A program made the position numbers and the translations under genes. This document shows positions 7,752 to 16,575 of a DNA stretch of 64,000 nt, piece by piece (within the stretch, counting starts at the first letter, position 1; each line of letters opens with the position of its first letter). The DNA lies in the NCBI GenBank assembly GCA_039961715.1, contig JABRVW010000060.1:30749-94748 (forward strand), read 5' to 3'. The notes under the pieces were generated by a model. The model was given only the letters and a program-made list of their open reading frames with translations, was not told the DNA's origin and did not search any database. This stretch comes from JACQPU01 sp039961715. Its GTDB lineage: Bacteria > Bacteroidota > Ignavibacteria > UBA10030.

Positions 7752-9437
7752 CTACCTCCGATAGCCGGGCCCCCGGAGTGGCTTCCCCGGAAAATTCCCG
7801 GTGAATCTCCCGTCTTCCCACACAGAAACCCCATTCACCAGAACAAGATCCATTCCTTCGGAGTACCGATGCGGATTCTCGAACGTGGCTTTGTCGGTCA
7901 CTTTCGCGGGATCAAATATCACGACATCCGCGTAGAACCCCGGTTTCAGCAATCCCCGATCCCGTAATCCCACGCGTTGCGCAGGAAGCGAGGTCATCTT
8001 CCGGACCGCTTCTTCAAGTGTCAACACCTGCGCTTCGCGCACGTAGTGCCGCAAAATACGGGGGAAACTTCCATATGCCCGGGGGTGCGGTTTCCCTTCG
8101 CTAAGGGGTCCATCCGTTGCGCGCTGTCCGCCATCCGTGCAGAAGCTGACCCACGGCTGTGCCATGGCCATCCGCACGTCCTCCTCGTTCATCGAGAAGA
8201 AGATCGCGCTGACCCGCGCCGAATCCTCCAGGACAAGATCCAACAGTGCATCGATGGGGTGAACTTTTCGATCTCTGGCGATCTGACTCAGACGCATTCC
8301 CTCGTATTGCTTCAGCCCCGGCGATTGCACCCCCGCAATGAGAATCCCCTCGGGCCCCGTGGCTGCAAAGGAATTATCCGTTCCTGCCGTGGCTCCCGTC
8401 ATCTCATCCCGAATCTTCTTCCTTGTTCCAGGATCTGAGAGTCTCTCCAACAGCCGATGGACGCCGCCGTCATGAGCCCATGTGGGAATTCGGGAACTAA
8501 GGCTGGTTCCGCTTGCGGGATACGGGTAGATATTGGCCGTCATGTCGAGGCCGTCTTGCCTGTATCGATTGATCAGGTTTACTACTGACGCCATCGCGCC
8601 CCAGTTCTGCCTTCCGGCGACTTTGAGGTGCCAGATCTCCACAGGCAGTGAAGCCGCGCGGGCAATGTCGCCGGCTTCCAACAAGGCTTCCGTGATCCGG
8701 TTGCCTTCATCGCGAATATGCGAAATGTAGATCCCGCCGAAGGCGCTTGCCTCCTTCGCCAGTTCGATGAGCTCGTCCGTTCTGGCAAACGTCGCTGGCG
8801 CGTAAATCAGCGACGTGCTGAGGCCCAGGGCGCCCTGCTCCATGGCTGTTCGCACAAGGTGCTTCATCTGGACCAGTTCTTCCCCTGTAGGGGCACGGTC
8901 ATCCAGACCGATCACAAAACGGCGAACCTGCGTTGCTCCGACGAATGTTCCGAGATTGATGGCGGGTTTGCGGCGCTCCAGGGCCCGGAAATATCCCGCG
9001 AGATCGGTCCAGTCTATTTCAACACCATATCGTTCCGTCCACCGACGCATGCTCTCGCGAATCCGGTCATTGACAGGAGCGGCAGAGCTTCCCTCCCCCG
9101 TTATCTCTGTCGTGATCCCTTGGGAGATCTTGCTCATCGCGCGAGGGTCAACGAGCAGGTTCAGTTCCGACTGCCCGAGCATGTCGATGAATCCGGGGGC
9201 CACAACCCTTCCGCCGGCATCAATGACACGGTCCGCGTTCACTGTATCGAGTTTTCCAATGGCCGCGATCCTGTCGCCGCGGATTCCAACGTCGCCTCTG
9301 TACCAGGGGTTGCCGGTTCCGTCCACGATCGTCGCACGGGTGATGACAATGTCAAACCGTTCACTGCGGGAATCACATCCCGCAAGGAAGGCCAAGGCAA
9401 CAAGAATGAGTGGGCAGAGGCGCATGAATGGGTTCAT
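7752..9437 (-). CDS. N-acyl-D-amino-acid deacylase-like amidohydrolase lipoprotein, atypical metal site
   Basis: A 561-residue protein of the D-aminoacylase branch of the amidohydrolase superfamily. It has a lipoprotein signal (LAG-Cys21), so it probably acts at the envelope. The body keeps the family landmarks VVAPGFID (about 79-85), YISHIRDEG (His240), EIWHLKVAG (His270) and FCTDGG. However, the normal HxH after VAPGFID is replaced by MLGQSE (Leu87, Gln89), and the usual GNCG cysteine loop reads GEGS (about 114-117). Two or three metal ligands are therefore missing, and activity as a classical D-aminoacylase is uncertain. The start overlaps the upstream membrane gene by ATGA. Confidence 0.8.
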   Translation of the reverse strand: MNPFMRLCPLILVALAFLAGCDSRSERFDIVITRATIVDGTGNPWYRGDVGIRGDRIAAIGKLDTVNADRVIDAGGRVVAPGFIDMLGQSELNLLVDPRAMSKISQGITTEITGEGSSAAPVNDRIRESMRRWTERYGVEIDWTDLAGYFRALERRKPAINLGTFVGATQVRRFVIGLDDRAPTGEELVQMKHLVRTAMEQGALGLSTSLIYAPATFARTDELIELAKEASAFGGIYISHIRDEGNRITEALLEAGDIARAASLPVEIWHLKVAGRQNWGAMASVVNLINRYRQDGLDMTANIYPYPASGTSLSSRIPTWAHDGGVHRLLERLSDPGTRKKIRDEMTGATAGTDNSFAATGPEGILIAGVQSPGLKQYEGMRLSQIARDRKVHPIDALLDLVLEDSARVSAIFFSMNEEDVRMAMAQPWVSFCTDGGQRATDGPLSEGKPHPRAYGSFPRILRHYVREAQVLTLEEAVRKMTSLPAQRVGLRDRGLLKPGFYADVVIFDPAKVTDKATFENPHRYSEGMDLVLVNGVSVWEDGRFTGNFPGKPLRGPGYRR

Positions 9438-10015
9438 TCGAATGCTCCGGAATTGATGATCTCATAGAGCCCCCCGGCAAGGAAGGTCAGGAGAACGATC
9501 GCTGCCGCCTTGGCCTCATGGAGTCGCTCTGCGTACTTCAGGCCGAAATAACACAGAATCCCGGGCCATCCCCAGGCCATGCCGATGAGGGAAACCAGAA
9601 GGCTGATCTTTGGCAAAATGAGCTCAGGATCGTCGGGGAAAGCAAGCGCGCCGCCGACAGTGATGACGATGGAAACGGCAGAGGTGACAACGAGAGGGGC
9701 TGCAGAGAGGCCCACAACAGCAACAATGTTCGGAAGCTCCCCCAGGCCCCCCATCACTTCCGCCGCGAGGCGGAAGAGAATCGTCAAAAAGGCCCACGTG
9801 AGATAGGTGGTCAGAAACGATCCGAAAAAGGTGATGAGACTGAAGCCCATGCTGCCCGACTTGATCGATGCGGACAGAAAGGAATTCAGCGAAGAGATCA
9901 ACGCATAGACAGAAACGATGATGATGGCATGGCCAAGGCTCGGTGATTCATACTGGTCGAACATCGCATCGTCCGGGGAGGACAACAGGAGAATAAAGCG
10001 GTCGAGGACACTCAT
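9434..10015 (-). CDS. Yip1-like integral membrane protein
   Basis: A 193-residue protein with about five hydrophobic segments separated by short loops. The acidic N-terminus SSPDDAMFDQYESP precedes the first membrane span, the layout of bacterial Yip1-domain/DUF1282 proteins, whose function is unknown. It is translationally coupled to the following deacylase-like lipoprotein (overlap at 9434-9437), so both probably belong to one envelope unit. Assignment rests on topology and weak motif memory. Confidence 0.55.
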   Translation of the reverse strand: MSVLDRFILLLSSPDDAMFDQYESPSLGHAIIIVSVYALISSLNSFLSASIKSGSMGFSLITFFGSFLTTYLTWAFLTILFRLAAEVMGGLGELPNIVAVVGLSAAPLVVTSAVSIVITVGGALAFPDDPELILPKISLLVSLIGMAWGWPGILCYFGLKYAERLHEAKAAAIVLLTFLAGGLYEIINSGAFE

Positions 10016-10045
10016 GAAGTGGGGGGCGCCTGATGTGGTCGGGAA

Positions 10046-10074
10046 ATTATACCGGTTTTACGAGGGAAAAGCAA
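10046..10074 (-). promoter_or_regulatory. Candidate promoter of the Yip1-like/deacylase operon
   Basis: On the minus strand TTGCTT (10069-10074), 17-nt spacer and a perfect TATAAT (10046-10051), about 30 bases before the start at 10015. Confidence 0.65.
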
Positions 10075-10090
10075 CAAAAACCGTTGAACG

Positions 10091-11020
10091 TCAGTCTGCC
10101 TTCGCCCGTGCGAAAAACAAACCAAACCCTCCCCGCTCCACGAAACGATCCCATGCCCGCATCAGCGATGGCGCAAGAGCCAGAGCAATGCCGGCAACCA
10201 GAATCCCCACGACCGCGTCCGTAAGGTAATGATATCGGCCATAGAAGGTGGAAACGTACAGGGAAAGAACGATCGGGGTAAGAATGTAGAAAGAAGGACG
10301 GTGGTAGCGATAGGCCATGACCCACATAATGGTTGCGGCCGCGGCATGAGGACTCGGAATGGACCCGCCTGCATAGTGGAGCTGGCTTCGCATCAGCTCT
10401 CCGAGGTATGTGAACACATATCCGTCGAGGGGGACGGTGTAGATATCGGGTACGTAATAGAGCGGACTGGCAACGGGGAACAGGATGAAGCCGATGTCAC
10501 AGAAAACGTTTGTCAGTCCGAGGGCGAAAAAGTACTCCTCCATCGGAAGCTCTCCGCGCGTGAAATATATGATGCCGCAGAGGACGGGATACATCGGCAC
10601 GTAGATCACATAGGAAAACATCATCCACTCCGTCAGCCACGGCATGGTATATTTCTGAAGCCAGAGTGTCGGCTGGACGCCGAACACATATTGTTCGAAA
10701 TCCAGTACCAGGTAATCGAGCCAGTCTGAGTGGATGATCAGTTGGAGGCTTGCCACGGCGCCGAACAAATAGGCGTAGGAAAGCGTGATGGCGGCAACCC
10801 GCACGAAGAAACGCCAGAAGCGATGGCGAATCTTCGGCGTGACATAGACCGCGGCAACGAACAGCGCTCCAACTCCCAGATTCTTCAAGAGCAAAACGTG
10901 CCATCCGTCGACAAGAAAGAGAATGGCGAGGAGGCTGAAAATGACAAGTGTTCCAAGAACGAGCGCGTCGGTGATCTGAAACTCAAGTTTTCCCACAATG
11001 ATCCGTCGGCCGAGAAACAT
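10091..11020 (-). CDS. PAP2-superfamily (Aur1/IPC-synthase-like) membrane phosphatase or phosphotransferase
   Basis: A 309-residue protein with six or more membrane spans. It has the two C-terminal PAP2 motifs, GGSIPSPH (218-225) and GRYHYLTD (261-268), which carry the catalytic histidines. The N-terminal KxxxxxxRP motif of classical PAP2 phosphatases is not evident, which points to the PAP2_3 subgroup that includes inositol-phosphorylceramide synthases. A role in lipid head-group transfer or lipid phosphate hydrolysis at the membrane is therefore likely, with the substrate unknown. It has its own promoter overlapping the end of the CPBP gene. Confidence 0.8.
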   Translation of the reverse strand: MFLGRRIIVGKLEFQITDALVLGTLVIFSLLAILFLVDGWHVLLLKNLGVGALFVAAVYVTPKIRHRFWRFFVRVAAITLSYAYLFGAVASLQLIIHSDWLDYLVLDFEQYVFGVQPTLWLQKYTMPWLTEWMMFSYVIYVPMYPVLCGIIYFTRGELPMEEYFFALGLTNVFCDIGFILFPVASPLYYVPDIYTVPLDGYVFTYLGELMRSQLHYAGGSIPSPHAAAATIMWVMAYRYHRPSFYILTPIVLSLYVSTFYGRYHYLTDAVVGILVAGIALALAPSLMRAWDRFVERGGFGLFFARAKAD

Positions 11021-11048
11021 GGATGTTCCTGAATCGTGAAACGAAGAA

Positions 11049-11078
11049 ATTATACCACAATAAAAAAGTCGAGAGCAA
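11049..11078 (-). promoter_or_regulatory. Candidate promoter of the PAP2 gene
   Basis: TTGCTC (11073-11078), 18-nt spacer and TATAAT (11049-11054) on the minus strand. The -10 box overlaps the stop codon of the CPBP-like gene (11050-11052). The sequence around the -10 box, GTATAATTTC, matches the one before the Yip1-like gene. Confidence 0.6.
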
Positions 11079-11769
11079 CCCCCAACAACCAGTGGATGAG
11101 AAATCCGTAGAAGATCGATCCGGTCCGAAAGGCCAGGATTCCCCAGACAAGGCCTCCGAGAATGGAGCTGAACGTCTCGGCGGCAGGCTTACCGATGTGG
11201 ACCAGGCAAGAGGCAAGGACCTGAATGAGAATGCTGTTCCAATCGCCGAAGGCACTGCGAAGGCCAAACTGCATGAACCCTCTGAAATACGTCTCCCACC
11301 CTGCGTAGAAGAGCCCGTACGAAAGAGCGTGGAGCGCAAACGAGTTCCAGTTCTCGCCTGCTCCGCGATACAACGGATACTCCGCCAGAAATTCAGGCAT
11401 GGAGGCCGAGGGATACGCTGAGGCGACAAACAGGGGCGCTAGAACGGCCAGGGCGGCAAACCCGAATCGCGCATCGCCCCAACGGAATCCATACAGCGAC
11501 AGCTTCTCCCCGAAAACAAACCGGATAAGGGCAACGGGGATCAACCCAAAAAGCACAAAAGACGACAGAAAAACATACAACGCCGCCGTCCACTCCGGAT
11601 TGCCGGCGAGAACAAACGTGCCGCTCAGGGCCTCCTCGTACCACTCCTTCGAACCGTAGTACTTGAACAGAGTCAGGAGGATGGGCGTTAGCAGAAGGAT
11701 CAGCGTGGTCTTCCGTTGTCCGCCGCTGAAGAGAGCCGAAGGGGGAAGCGAGGAACCGAACAGGCTCAT
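11050..11769 (-). CDS. CPBP (CAAX/Abi) family intramembrane protein, degenerate active site
   Basis: A 239-residue polytopic membrane protein resembling the CPBP/Rce1 family. The first family motif (EExxxR) is WETYFRGF at 158-165, so the first Glu is Trp. The second motif histidine is His191 (LVHIGKP). The third is IHWLLG (His226), without the usual Asn four residues later. The protein may thus be a non-catalytic relative. The start was placed at the ATG (11767-11769) that overlaps the epimerase stop; an upstream in-frame ATG at 11796 would add nine residues. Confidence 0.65.
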   Translation of the reverse strand: MSLFGSSLPPSALFSGGQRKTTLILLLTPILLTLFKYYGSKEWYEEALSGTFVLAGNPEWTAALYVFLSSFVLFGLIPVALIRFVFGEKLSLYGFRWGDARFGFAALAVLAPLFVASAYPSASMPEFLAEYPLYRGAGENWNSFALHALSYGLFYAGWETYFRGFMQFGLRSAFGDWNSILIQVLASCLVHIGKPAAETFSSILGGLVWGILAFRTGSIFYGFLIHWLLGVALDFFIVV

Positions 11770-12776
11770 GATTTCACGACGTTCTGTTTCAGCCATTCGT
11801 ACGTGATGCGGATACCCTCGCGGAGGGGCGTGACCGTGTACCCGATTTCCCTCTCAGCCTTCGCAGTGGAGTATGCCCAGTCGTGGAGAAACGTTTCCAC
11901 CCACCCAGGCGTGATCTGTGGGTATAATCCAAACCATTCGGCCTTCTTTTGCTCGATGCCGGCATAGAAGTACGCGAGCCGCGGGGGGAGATTGATCTGA
12001 AAATGACGCTTCCCGCTGATCTCGTCCACGAGTTCGAAGAGGCCCTTGAGCGAAGCGTTCTCGCCTCCGAGGATGTACGATTCGCCCGTGCGTCCTCTCT
12101 CCATGGCAAGAATATGCCCCCGGACAAGGTCGTCCACAAAAACGTAGTTGCCGACGTTCAAGCCTCTGTTCAGCAGAACGGGAAGCTTGCCCTTGTCGTA
12201 CATCGAAATCATGAGAGTCACGGAATTCCCTTCCGTCAGTTTTCCGGGCCCGTACACGCGGGTCGGATTGACCATAACAATATCCTGTCCCCGGTCGACG
12301 TGCTTGAGGGCTTCGCGATGGGCAATGGTCTTGCTCTCTTCGTATTCTGTAAAGCAACGTTGAGTGATGCGTGGCATCGTCTCGTCTCCGACAACGCCCG
12401 GCGGGGTTGGTCCATAGACCACGATCGTCGACGTGAAGACAACGCGTTTGACCCCCACTTCCCGCGCTGTATCAAACACCAATTTCATTCCGTCAACATT
12501 CTGCCGGTAGAACACGGCAGGGTCCCTGGACCAGTTCTTGGCATAGGCCGCCAGATGATACACCTGGGTACATCCTTCCATCCCCCTGCGGAGGGAATCC
12601 CTGTTCATCAGGTCACCTTCGACAAACGAAATGCGTTCGTGGTTGAGGCCCGCGCGGTTGCTGGTCGAACGCGTAAGTACACGCACGGTGTGGCCTTTTT
12701 GAATGAGGGCGTTGACAAGCTTCGTGCCAATGAACCCCGTTCCTCCGGTGACGAAGATCGTTGTGGGTGCGGTCAT
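11766..12776 (-). CDS. NAD-dependent epimerase/dehydratase (extended SDR, dihydroflavonol-reductase-like)
   Basis: An extended short-chain dehydrogenase of 336 residues. The nucleotide-binding TGGTGFIG (10-17) and the catalytic YEESK (Tyr145, Lys149) are intact; VYGPGKL and the FVDDLVRGHI segment follow as in sugar-nucleotide or sterol/flavonol-type members. The substrate cannot be read from sequence. The start at 12776 overlaps the DUF3108 stop by ATGA, and a 15-residue upstream extension was discarded because it lacks family sequence. It forms a coupled trio with the DUF3108 and CPBP genes. Confidence 0.85.
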   Translation of the reverse strand: MTAPTTIFVTGGTGFIGTKLVNALIQKGHTVRVLTRSTSNRAGLNHERISFVEGDLMNRDSLRRGMEGCTQVYHLAAYAKNWSRDPAVFYRQNVDGMKLVFDTAREVGVKRVVFTSTIVVYGPTPPGVVGDETMPRITQRCFTEYEESKTIAHREALKHVDRGQDIVMVNPTRVYGPGKLTEGNSVTLMISMYDKGKLPVLLNRGLNVGNYVFVDDLVRGHILAMERGRTGESYILGGENASLKGLFELVDEISGKRHFQINLPPRLAYFYAGIEQKKAEWFGLYPQITPGWVETFLHDWAYSTAKAEREIGYTVTPLREGIRITYEWLKQNVVKS

Positions 12777-13594
12777 GGCTTTTCTGAGATCACGGGGGGC
12801 TGCCAGCCTGCCCGGTTCCACTCCTCAAGCTGAACATCCACCGTTCCAAGCGTGATGCTCATTTCCGCCAGGATGGGGATGGCGGCGCCGTCGTCGCTGA
12901 ACCAACCCCTGAAATCCCCCGAAAATCCCCCGATGGTCTTGCCGCCGAAGTTTGCCTTGCCGAAGAGCTCACGGGTCCGGACCGGCTGCTCCAGAGCGCC
13001 GATGGAGATCGGCTTCACCGTTGCCGGGAACGTGATATCGGTGAAGAAGAGGTCGAAATCCACAAGGGTCGGGACGCTCACGGATGTGTCGCGATGCACA
13101 AGCGTACGGGCAAGAAAGATCAGCGAGGCGCCGTCAAAGAACCGATCAACGCTGTCTTTCACTTCCGCTCTGAGGAGCGTGTCGGCGGGAAGCACGTGTT
13201 GCGACATCAAAATCCGCTTCAGCGAATCAACAAACACATATCGTGTCACGAGCGTATCGTCGCCATTGACTTCCCACGATTGGAACGATTCACAGCGGAT
13301 GGGGTTCGACCGGATGACAGCTTCGTACCGATTGTGCACGCTGATGAAGAAAAGGTCGGGATTGGAGTCAAGCGTTATTGCGGTTCGATACAGACCAGGC
13401 CGGTTTTGTACATTCTCCGTGCTGACGGTGATGGTACCGATCCGGAAGAAAAGCCATTTCACCTTGTATCGCAATGTTTCGGAGGACGCGAACACGTTGC
13501 CGTCCGTTTCCCGCTTCGGGGAGGCGAAAAACGGTTCGGCGATAAGATAACCACCGAGAAGCAGCGAACCGAGAAGGCCCGCGACGCGCTTCAT
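12773..13594 (-). CDS. DUF3108-domain exported protein
   Basis: A 273-residue protein with an N-terminal hydrophobic export segment (MKRVAGLLGSLLLGGYLIAEPFFA) and a beta-rich body containing ASSETLRYKVKWLFFRIGTITV, the characteristic opening of DUF3108 proteins, which are periplasmic and of unknown role. The start at 13594 follows a GAGGAAA 13 bases upstream. An ATG at 13624 (10 residues longer) is also possible because the promoter start would lie only about nine bases before it. It is the first gene of a coupled DUF3108-epimerase-CPBP unit. Confidence 0.75.
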   Translation of the reverse strand: MKRVAGLLGSLLLGGYLIAEPFFASPKRETDGNVFASSETLRYKVKWLFFRIGTITVSTENVQNRPGLYRTAITLDSNPDLFFISVHNRYEAVIRSNPIRCESFQSWEVNGDDTLVTRYVFVDSLKRILMSQHVLPADTLLRAEVKDSVDRFFDGASLIFLARTLVHRDTSVSVPTLVDFDLFFTDITFPATVKPISIGALEQPVRTRELFGKANFGGKTIGGFSGDFRGWFSDDGAAIPILAEMSITLGTVDVQLEEWNRAGWQPPVISEKP

Positions 13595-13639
13595 GGACAA
13601 GGCTTTTCCTCTGCCGTGGACCATTTCAGTACGGCCGTC

Positions 13640-13668
13640 AAAATAGCGAAAAATGGGGTGAATTCCAA
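13640..13668 (-). promoter_or_regulatory. Candidate promoter of the DUF3108 operon
   Basis: TTGGAA (13663-13668), 17-nt spacer, TATTTT (13640-13645) on the minus strand, in the gap after the 342-residue membrane protein gene. Confidence 0.55.
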
Positions 13669-13693
13669 CGAGGAACCGACACTGCGCCGGCGG

Positions 13694-14722
13694 CTATGGC
13701 ACTGACTCTACGCGGTGTTCAATGCGCATCCGCGACTGGTATAACTGCGTTTGCGAGGCATATGCCATCGCTCTGACCGAGAGGCGCGCGGCGATGTACA
13801 ACTGCTGAAAGAGAAACAAAAGGACCATCGACCAGTAACCGCTTACGGAAAGAGTACTCTGAAGAAGGGCATACAGAACAATGAAACCGAGTCCGGTTAC
13901 CACAAGCAGAAGAAACAGGCCGGCGGTTGCAGCGAAGTTGGAAAACACAAAGCGCATGCCCGCCCAGGTCGCAAATAAAGCACTGAACCGGTCATCAACA
14001 ACGGTGCGGATTTTGGCGTAATCGAAACACAGGATAAGAATACCAAGAACGATCAGTATGACCGCATTGCGAATCATGTAATGCAAGAATGGGGTCCACT
14101 CCGAAGGGGAATCCTGCGTCATGGACGGTATGCTCCCCGTCCACCAATCCACGATCCCTTCGAAGAACACAAGCCCTATGATCAGAAACACCAGCGAGAT
14201 CCTGAAAAATTTCCCGAAGTATTTTGCTCCTTCCATCAGGAATTCCTGAAACGTCACACGGTACGGCTTCGCAAACGACCCGATGAATGACCCGGCGAGG
14301 AAGGTCGAGGCGAGCAGATAGACAAACGTCAGAATTGTCACCGGTCCGAGGTATTCGATGCCGACCCTCCAGCGAAACACAAGATCCACCAGAAAATTGC
14401 CGATGGCTTTCAGGACGACGCCGGAGAGAAACATCTCATAGTGTGCAAAGAAAGGGGCGTATCCGGTGATCGTATAATCGAAGGAACGCACGAGCGAATG
14501 CTCCTGATGATCCGCCCGGAAGGTATCGAACCAGTTCGAATCCAGGCCCTGCAAAAGCTTCTCCTCATACACGGTACTGCCAATGTAGTCGTCGAGGAGA
14601 TTGACGATCGGAAGCGCCACGGTGAAGGCAAGTACCACGTTGACGATCCAGGCGAAGAACACCATTCGCTTGGCTTGCCAGGCCTGTCGGAATCCGATAC
14701 GGAAAGCCTGAAGAATGCTCAT
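13694..14722 (-). CDS. Polytopic membrane protein of unknown function
   Basis: I do not recognise this 342-residue protein. It has about six to seven strongly hydrophobic segments, a short cytoplasmic-looking N-terminus (SILQAFRIGFRQAWQAKR) and a long extracytoplasmic-looking loop between the first two spans (about 45-95). The stop lies 100 bases before the DUF3108 start. The start overlaps the DUF2339 stop by ATGA (14719-14722), so it is coupled to DUF2339 and to the M1 peptidase further upstream. The operon suggests an envelope role only in the broadest sense. Confidence 0.6.
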   Translation of the reverse strand: MSILQAFRIGFRQAWQAKRMVFFAWIVNVVLAFTVALPIVNLLDDYIGSTVYEEKLLQGLDSNWFDTFRADHQEHSLVRSFDYTITGYAPFFAHYEMFLSGVVLKAIGNFLVDLVFRWRVGIEYLGPVTILTFVYLLASTFLAGSFIGSFAKPYRVTFQEFLMEGAKYFGKFFRISLVFLIIGLVFFEGIVDWWTGSIPSMTQDSPSEWTPFLHYMIRNAVILIVLGILILCFDYAKIRTVVDDRFSALFATWAGMRFVFSNFAATAGLFLLLVVTGLGFIVLYALLQSTLSVSGYWSMVLLFLFQQLYIAARLSVRAMAYASQTQLYQSRMRIEHRVESVP

Positions 14723-16572
14723 GAGGAAGCCCTTTGTTCTGATGACGGAACGGAATCAAACAAGACATTCTTGTACCTCTGGTACGCGTATGAGACACCC
14801 AACAGGATGACGCCGAGCCCGAGAAAGGAGAATACGCGGTAGAGTGTTTCAAGGAAGGCGAGATCGATGATGAAGATCTTCAGAATCGTGAGACCAAACA
14901 GGCCGATGGCGAAGTACCGTGGTCCCCGCACACCCCTCCACAGTCCCACCGCCATCGCAAGAATGGAGTAAATGAGCCACAGAACGGAGATTGCGAGTTG
15001 GCGAAGGTTGAGGACGGAGGTGATCTCGTCTTTGATCGTTTCGCCGGGATGGTCCCGTCGAAGAACATGCAGAGCATGTCTGAAAAAATCGTTCGTTTCT
15101 GCTGTCAAGATGACAAAGAGCGTCAGGAAGAACACAAACCCGAGGATTGGTCGACATTTCCGTGCCAGAGCCGAGGCTGTCCGGGCGGAGATAAGAGTGG
15201 CTGCGCCGATCGCCGCCGCGAGAGTAACCGCGGTGAGCACTCGGGGCGTTGCCAGAAGCGTAAAGTCGCCGATGGGCTCGTACACCAATGATCCATCCAG
15301 CGTGAAGAATCCGAACAGAGCACACGCAAAGAATCCCAGGGCGGAAACAAGAAACGCCGTTCGCTGATACTTTGCTCCGGCAAGAAAAAGCAGAAAGGCT
15401 TCCACAGCCCACAGACGGACGGTGTTCGTTTCGCTGAACTCGAAAGCCGTTCCCAGGAGCAGGAGGCCTGCGGTCATGGCCTCAAACCGCTCGGGGGTTC
15501 CCCGTGTGCTCTCGCGGGGAAGAACGCGTCCAACAGGAACCGAGAGGGCATACACCAGGGCCAGGGCAAGGAAGGCTATGCCGACGCTGTCGGGATCCCT
15601 GTTTCCGATGAGAATCCCGATTGCGATGGAAGTCAGGAGCCCGTGAAATGATTGCACCGTATGCCGAACCGCCGTCAGGGAAGCAAATCCCAACTTTTGA
15701 CGCAGAAGGTCTGCAACGTGGAAGAGAAGCCAGAAGACGCCAAGGAAGAAAAGGGTCAGCGCAAAATCCCCATCAGTGTAAAATTCTGCATACCATGCGA
15801 AATACACCGTGAACAGGGCGGTAAGCGACAGCGGCTCCAGAATGTACCAGGCTTCCTTTCTGAGCGTGATGCCGAGGAGCCCAACCGTCAGAAGTGCCGC
15901 GTAGGTGAACAAAGCGATCTCATTCGACTCACCGGTGCTGAGCAGGAACGGCGTAAGGAATCCACCGAGCCATCCGAGGATGCTCACTGCAAGCGAGTCA
16001 TAGCGAACGGCTTGAACCAGCGTGAGAATGGTCACGCCCGACATGAGGACAAATGCGGCCCATTGAGGGATCAGATGATAGAAGTTGAATGATGCGTACA
16101 GAGAAAGGTAGAGAATGGCAATGCCCGCTCCCACAAGACCCTGCGCAAAGATCGCGTATCCGCGCGTTCGCGAGCGATCGCCGGCCCAAAGGCAGAGGAA
16201 ACCAGTGATGATCCCGATCAACACGCGCAACGTTTCGCTCAACCAGCCGTGGTCGAATGCATACTTCAAAAAGAAGCCCATTCCGATCACCAGTGCCGCC
16301 GCGCCGATGCGGTTCATGAGCCGTCCGCCGATCAAGGCTTCCAGCTCCTGCTGGTGGATGCCCGTGCTCTGTGCTTCGGCCGGCTCCGCCTTTGTTGTTG
16401 GCCGGGGAACGGGAGGAGGAGGCGCTGCAGGGGTCGCAGTCGCTCGTTCCGCACGGATTCCCGCCTGCTCTTCAAGCCGCGAAATCCGCTGGCCGAGGGA
16501 GCTCACGCGGACAAAGAGCACGATGAGGAGAACGATCGGGACGATTAAAATGAGCAGGGCAATTGCAGCCAT
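14719..16572 (-). CDS. DUF2339 polytopic membrane protein
   Basis: A 617-residue protein. One membrane span is followed by a short coiled coil (LGQRISRLEEQAG) and a Pro/Ala-rich linker to about residue 75. After that comes the DUF2339 start LIGGRLMNRIGAAALVIGMG and roughly twenty further hydrophobic segments. DUF2339 proteins are common in Bacteroidota and Proteobacteria and their function is unknown. The gene follows the M1 peptidase by three bases and overlaps the next membrane protein, so the three form one unit. Confidence 0.85.
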   Translation of the reverse strand: MAAIALLILIVPIVLLIVLFVRVSSLGQRISRLEEQAGIRAERATATPAAPPPPVPRPTTKAEPAEAQSTGIHQQELEALIGGRLMNRIGAAALVIGMGFFLKYAFDHGWLSETLRVLIGIITGFLCLWAGDRSRTRGYAIFAQGLVGAGIAILYLSLYASFNFYHLIPQWAAFVLMSGVTILTLVQAVRYDSLAVSILGWLGGFLTPFLLSTGESNEIALFTYAALLTVGLLGITLRKEAWYILEPLSLTALFTVYFAWYAEFYTDGDFALTLFFLGVFWLLFHVADLLRQKLGFASLTAVRHTVQSFHGLLTSIAIGILIGNRDPDSVGIAFLALALVYALSVPVGRVLPRESTRGTPERFEAMTAGLLLLGTAFEFSETNTVRLWAVEAFLLFLAGAKYQRTAFLVSALGFFACALFGFFTLDGSLVYEPIGDFTLLATPRVLTAVTLAAAIGAATLISARTASALARKCRPILGFVFFLTLFVILTAETNDFFRHALHVLRRDHPGETIKDEITSVLNLRQLAISVLWLIYSILAMAVGLWRGVRGPRYFAIGLFGLTILKIFIIDLAFLETLYRVFSFLGLGVILLGVSYAYQRYKNVLFDSVPSSEQRASS

Positions 16573-16575
16573 GAT

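Noticed and set aside
7668..7967. A 99-codon + strand open frame after argH
   Set aside because: It is antisense to the deacylase-like gene over most of its length and has no ribosome site or family sequence.
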